Below are positions 60,749 to 64,000 of a stretch of DNA of 64,000 nucleotides, piece after piece. Location of the stretch: assembly GCF_008579165.1 (NCBI RefSeq), contig NZ_BKCN01000001.1; one strand, written 5' to 3'. The notes beneath the pieces are model-generated. The model had not been told where the DNA came from and ran no database searches. It saw only the letters and a list, made by a program, of their open reading frames with translations. Position 1 is the stretch's first letter; every line of letters begins with the position of its first letter. The position numbers and the translations under genes are program-made. This DNA is from Iodidimonas nitroreducens. Lineage in GTDB: Bacteria > Pseudomonadota > Alphaproteobacteria > Sphingomonadales > Rhodothalassiaceae.

Positions 60749-61410
60749 TCATTCTAGGGCTCACGGGTTCGATTGCCATGGGCAAAAGCGAAGCGGCCAA
60801 AATGTTGCGCCGCTTTGGTATACCGGTTTTTGACAGCGATGCCTGTGTGCATAAGCTGATGGGCCCGGGCGGCGCGGCTTTAGCGGCTATTGCTGAAGCG
60901 TTTCCTGAAACCGTGACCGCTTTGGGGGTGGATCGGGCGGCTTTGGGGGCGATGGTTTTTGGCCATAAGGATCGGCTGGCCCGCCTTGAAGCCATTCTTC
61001 ATCCCCGGGTTCTGGCCGCCCAATATGATTTTTTGCGTGAAGCCGAGCGTCAAATCGCCGCCAATTCTCATTCCTGCGCCTTGGCCGTTCTTGATATTCC
61101 GCTTTTGTTTGAAACCGGTGGGGATCGCCGGGTTGATTTTGTTGCTGTGGTCAGCGCGCCGGCGGCCACCCAGCGCCAGCGGGCTTTGGCGCGCCCGCAG
61201 ATGAATGCAGAAAAATTGGATGCCATTCTGGCCCAACAGATGCCGGATGCCGAAAAACGCGCCCGTGCTGATTATTGCCTCAATTCCGGGGATGGAAAAC
61301 GGGTGATGCTCCATGATATTGCTGTGATGCTGCGCGATCTTTCAAAGAAAAGCGGATCAAGCTGGCCGTGGTTGGGGGATGCGTGGCCTGACGGATTATG
61401 GGAAGGATAG
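60745..61410 (+). CDS. coaE: Dephospho-CoA kinase
   Basis: This 221-residue last enzyme of CoA synthesis has P-loop ILGLTGSIAMGKSEAAKMLR, PVFDSDACVHKLMGPGG, HPRVLAAQYDFL and LAVLDIPLLFETGGDRRVD, all conserved CoaE blocks. Complete and unbroken. Coupled to aroE by overlap; dnaQ starts 6 bases after its stop. Confidence 0.96.
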   Translation: MIILGLTGSIAMGKSEAAKMLRRFGIPVFDSDACVHKLMGPGGAALAAIAEAFPETVTALGVDRAALGAMVFGHKDRLARLEAILHPRVLAAQYDFLREAERQIAANSHSCALAVLDIPLLFETGGDRRVDFVAVVSAPAATQRQRALARPQMNAEKLDAILAQQMPDAEKRARADYCLNSGDGKRVMLHDIAVMLRDLSKKSGSSWPWLGDAWPDGLWEG

Positions 61411-61416
61411 AACGCC

Positions 61417-62115
61417 GTGCGCGAAGTTGTTTTTGATACGGAAACCACCGGCCTCGATCCGGCGCAGGGCCATCGATTGGTGCAGATCGGGGCGGTTGAG
61501 CTGATCGATTATCTGCCCACTGGCCGCCATTATATGACCCTGATCAATCCCGACCGGCCCATGGACCCCGGGGCCCAAGCCATCCACGGGATCAGCGATG
61601 CCATGCTGGCAGGCAAGCCCGGTTTTGATGCCGTGATTGATGAATTTCTGGCCTTTGTGGATGAGGATCCGCTGGTGGCGCATAATGCGGAATTTGACAT
61701 GAAATTCCTCAATGCCGAATTGATCCGGATTGAACGCCCGCCGCTGCCGAAAACCCGCTTCATCGATACCCTTGATATGGCGCGAAAGCGCTTTCCCGGG
61801 CAGAAACTTTCCCTTGATGCCTTGTGCAAGCGCTTTGGCATCGATAATTCCATGCGCGAACGCCATGATGCCCTGCTCGATTGCCAGATTCTGGCTCAGG
61901 TCTATCTTGAATTGCGGGGCGGTCGGCAGCAGGGCCTGGGGCTGGGGGAGATGATGGCCCCAAGTGATCAGAGCCTTATGACACCGGGTTTTGAAAGCCA
62001 AACCGGGCCGCGCAGGGAACCGCGCCCCCATCAGCCGATGAGGGCGAATTGGAAGCGCATGAGGCCTTTGTCAAAAGCCTTAAAAACCCGATCTGGACCG
62101 CATGATGGTCTTTGA
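61417..62115 (+). CDS. dnaQ: DNA polymerase III epsilon subunit (proofreading exonuclease)
   Basis: This 232-residue 3'-5' exonuclease of the DEDDh class has motif I REVVFDTETTGLDPAQGHRL, motif II DEDPLVAHNAEFDMKFL and motif III RHDALLDCQILAQVYLEL (with the catalytic His/Asp). GTG start at 61417. The C-terminal tail of about 50 residues is Arg/Met-rich and variable, as in related proteins. Last gene of the operon. Confidence 0.95.
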   Translation: MREVVFDTETTGLDPAQGHRLVQIGAVELIDYLPTGRHYMTLINPDRPMDPGAQAIHGISDAMLAGKPGFDAVIDEFLAFVDEDPLVAHNAEFDMKFLNAELIRIERPPLPKTRFIDTLDMARKRFPGQKLSLDALCKRFGIDNSMRERHDALLDCQILAQVYLELRGGRQQGLGLGEMMAPSDQSLMTPGFESQTGPRREPRPHQPMRANWKRMRPLSKALKTRSGPHDGL

Positions 62116-62119
62116 TGAT

Positions 62120-62152
62120 CAAAAAAGCCTGCAAGCGGTGAGCTTGCAGGCT
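62120..62152 (-). terminator. Intrinsic terminator of secB
   Basis: Perfect 11-base-pair stem AGCCTGCAAGC / GCTTGCAGGCT with a 5-base loop; on the minus strand it is followed by a run of Ts. Located between the convergent dnaQ and secB ends. Confidence 0.9.
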
Positions 62153-62184
62153 GAAGGTTTCGATCAGGCCTTGCCCTTTTTTGA

Positions 62185-62775
62185 TCAGGCGTTGCCTTGA
62201 GGCTCACCCAGATCAAGGGTGCCAAGCCCGGCAGAGCCGCTTTGCTGCGGCTGGGCTTGTGCAACTGATCCGCGCTGCTGTTGATACAGTCCGGCAAAAT
62301 CGATGGGATCGAGCATCAGGGGTGAATAGCCGCCATCGCGCACCGTGTCGGCAATGATCCGGCGGGCAAAAGGAAACAGGATATGCGGTGCCTGCACCAG
62401 CAAAAAGGGCTCGACCATATTTTCCGGCAGATTGCGCGCTCCGAAAAGCCCGGCATAAACCAGTTCAACGGCGAAGGCGGTCTCGTCACCCAGCTTTGAT
62501 GTGGCATTGATTTTCAATTCCACTTCAAAAGCTTCGTCGCCCATGCGGCGGGCACCCACATTCACATTCACTTCCATTCCCGGCTTTGGCGCATCGGGAT
62601 TGGACATGGCCTGAAAGGTTTTCGCGGCATTGGGATTTTCGAAAGAAAGATCTTTCACATATTGCGCCAGAACAGCGGCTGCGGGCGCATTGGTTTGCGA
62701 GGCGGCTGTGCCAAAGTTCTGGCCTGAGTTCTGGCCTGAGTTCTGGGTGCCGCCGATGGGTTCATTTTCCGCCAT
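62185..62775 (-). CDS. secB: Protein-export chaperone SecB
   Basis: This tetrameric cytosolic chaperone delivers preproteins to SecA. The core starts AAAVLAQYVKDLSFENPNAA and shows NATSKLGDETAFAVELVYAG and APHILFPFARRIIADTVRDG, the most conserved part. The start at 62775 is supported by AAGGAA. The N-terminal tail contains Asn-Ser-Gly-Gln repeats from 12-base tandem units, and the tail beyond the core is Gln-rich. 196 residues. Confidence 0.95.
   Translation of the reverse strand: MAENEPIGGTQNSGQNSGQNFGTAASQTNAPAAAVLAQYVKDLSFENPNAAKTFQAMSNPDAPKPGMEVNVNVGARRMGDEAFEVELKINATSKLGDETAFAVELVYAGLFGARNLPENMVEPFLLVQAPHILFPFARRIIADTVRDGGYSPLMLDPIDFAGLYQQQRGSVAQAQPQQSGSAGLGTLDLGEPQGNA
62716..62739 (-). 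repeat. Tandem 12-base units in the secB N-terminus
   Basis: GTTCTGGCCTGA (plus strand) occurs twice in perfect tandem, then a partial third copy. In secB it encodes the repeated Asn-Ser-Gly-Gln of the disordered tail, staying in frame. Confidence 0.9.
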
Positions 62776-62962
62776 GATCTGACGTTCCTTCACACTGCTG
62801 ATCAATATTATGATGATAGGGGTGCTGAAAAGAACGGGCACCCTGCCCGCGCCAAACAGCGATGGCGATTTCGCTAGCACGAACCGGCGGATCAAACAAC
62901 CGCTGATCAGATATCAAAAGAGCCCGGCGTGGTTCATTTTTGCCTGCTCATAGCCTGATCCA

Positions 62963-63424
62963 TCATGATCGGGGGGGCAGATGCTGATCGGGGGGTTGAT
63001 CCGGTGTTTGGTCATCGGGTGTTTTGCCATTTTCCCAAAAGGTGCCTTCGATGATCACATGGTTGCTTTGAGGCCGGGTTCGGCGCAAAATGCCCAGAAT
63101 GATCCACAGGCGCAAAGGCGGGATCAAAAGCAATGCGCCCAGAAAATCAGAAATGAAGCCGGGGATCAGAAGCATCAGCCCGGCCAAGGCGAGAAAAGCC
63201 CCATGCATCAGTTCCAAAAGGGGGGCGCGGTTGGCATCAAGCTCGGCGCGGGCCTGTCGGATGGTTTCAAACCCCTGGGCGCGCACAAGGGTCACACCGA
63301 TCACGGCCGTGGCGATGGTCAGCAAAAGCACCGGAAGGGCGCCGATTTCACCGCCCACAGCAATAAAAACGCTGATTTCAGCGAGCGGTGCGGCTATAAG
63401 CGCCAGAAGGAAGAGGAGCGCCAT
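62963..63424 (-). CDS. fxsA: FxsA family membrane protein
   Basis: This 153-residue inner-membrane protein has the FxsA pattern: LLFLLALIAAPLAEISVFIA with the conserved E, TIATAVIGVTLVRAQGFETI, then GLMLLIPGFISDFLGALLLIPP. In E. coli FxsA affects F-exclusion of phage T7. The hydrophilic tail is Pro/Asp-rich. Divergent from the Tim44-like gene and upstream of secB, the common alphaproteobacterial order. Confidence 0.9.
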   Translation of the reverse strand: MALLFLLALIAAPLAEISVFIAVGGEIGALPVLLLTIATAVIGVTLVRAQGFETIRQARAELDANRAPLLELMHGAFLALAGLMLLIPGFISDFLGALLLIPPLRLWIILGILRRTRPQSNHVIIEGTFWENGKTPDDQTPDQPPDQHLPPRS

Positions 63425-63586
63425 GCTTGTCCTTTCAAAGAGAGAGGCTTATCTATCATAAGATCATGCTTATAGATGTAGGATGTGATGCGCCAATGGC
63501 AATCAACAATCAGCCTTGGGTTTGTCTTTGGTCGCGATCCTGTATAAAAGGCGCTTGGTTCAGTTTCCAGTTCGCGGGATATCGCA

Positions 63587-64000
63587 ATGGGTGAGGGTTT
63601 TCAGTTTATCGACATCATTCTTCTGGCGATGGTGGCAGGGTTTATCGCCTTGCGCCTGCGCAGCGTTCTTGGCCGCCGCACGGGGGATGAGCCGGATGCC
63701 GATGCCCAGCTTCGGGTGGGTCAGACAAAACAGGGCCATCCGGTGGATGGTGCGGGGCAGCCTCTTGAATCCCCTTATGGTGAAACCGTGGTGCGGTTGG
63801 AAGCCGATCCCGAAGTGCGGAAGGCGTTCCGGGCCATGCGCCGGATCGATGGGGATTTCGATCCCGATCATTTTTATCAGGGGGCCCAAGCCGTTTATCC
63901 GATGATTCTCGATGCTTTCTGGCAGGGCAATCGCGATGAATTGCGCGGCCTGCTCAGTCCGTCTGTCTATGCCGATTTTGAAGCCGCCATCACCGCCCGG
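63587..64000 (+). CDS. Tim44-like domain protein, N-terminal part
   Basis: The visible 138 residues start MGEGFQFIDIILLAMVAGFI, a single membrane anchor, followed by RLRSVLGRRTGDE and a polar linker. The start of the Tim44-like domain follows (EADPEVRKAFRAMRRIDGDF, FYQGAQAVYPMILDAFWQGN, RGLLSPSVYADFEAAI). Bacterial Tim44-like proteins (TimA in Caulobacter) are inner-membrane associated and of unclear role. Cut by the window edge. Confidence 0.9.
   Translation, partial: MGEGFQFIDIILLAMVAGFIALRLRSVLGRRTGDEPDADAQLRVGQTKQGHPVDGAGQPLESPYGETVVRLEADPEVRKAFRAMRRIDGDFDPDHFYQGAQAVYPMILDAFWQGNRDELRGLLSPSVYADFEAAITAR

Overview
This is a chromosomal segment from an alphaproteobacterium. The evidence is the gene order hemE / origin / PEP-synthase regulator / maf / aroE / coaE / dnaQ / secB on one side and hemJ, rho, mnmE, mnmG, rsmG, parA, parB on the other. 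Further support comes from DUF2336, DUF3576 and DUF6489 proteins, a 180-kDa-type NAD-glutamate dehydrogenase and the rlmH-envC-ctpA cluster. The DNA is moderately GC-rich, and Asp, His, Tyr and Asn are strongly biased to T-ending codons. No insertion sequence, prophage, CRISPR array or other mobile element was seen. I cannot name the genus.

Layout. 0-4.1 kb: ctpA (cut by the window edge), envC and rlmH, then an AidB-like acyl-CoA dehydrogenase. 4.3-7.4 kb: a short-chain dehydrogenase and an osmoprotectant-type ABC transporter. 7.5-13.8 kb: a fatty acid hydroxylase, sixA, def-fmt-truA, a DUF2336 HEAT-like protein and a ferritin-like di-iron protein. 13.8-18.6 kb: holA, lptE, leuS, DUF3576. 18.9-25.3 kb: an outer-membrane protein, thiE, yggS, an L,D-transpeptidase, ribA, an OmpR-type regulator, xthA and an unknown gene. 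25.4-33.1 kb: a candidate structured RNA, lolA, ftsK, a UbiH-type hydroxylase, small conserved genes and ybbN. 33.5-38.7 kb: tRNA-Gly(GCC), then acrR divergent from an AcrAB-type RND pump, with an AcrR operator between them. 38.8-45.4 kb: a RimB-RimK-like fusion and NAD-glutamate dehydrogenase. 45.4-51.6 kb: parB, parA, rsmG, mnmG, mnmE. 51.7-55 kb: a DUF255 protein, ogt and a dienelactone hydrolase. 55-58 kb: rho, hemJ, hemE. 58.06-58.43 kb: the probable chromosomal origin. 58.4-64 kb: the replication-proximal core operon, secB, fxsA and a Tim44-like protein cut by the window edge.

The origin-proximal part forms a coherent unit. The probable oriC has DnaA boxes, three perfect parS sites lie within about 11 kb of it, and the ParA/ParB genes that act on parS are nearby.

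The most important caution for any reader: 15 genes, many of them essential (leuS, rho, holA, ftsK, parB), are split by frame breaks. I traced 22 breaks (one tentative). Every one needs exactly one additional base, nearly always a C or G beside a GC/GCC run. This uniform sign and context points to a systematic single-base deletion error in the sequence, not to gene decay. maf additionally carries an in-frame TAG. These genes are annotated as full-length with the break positions stated.
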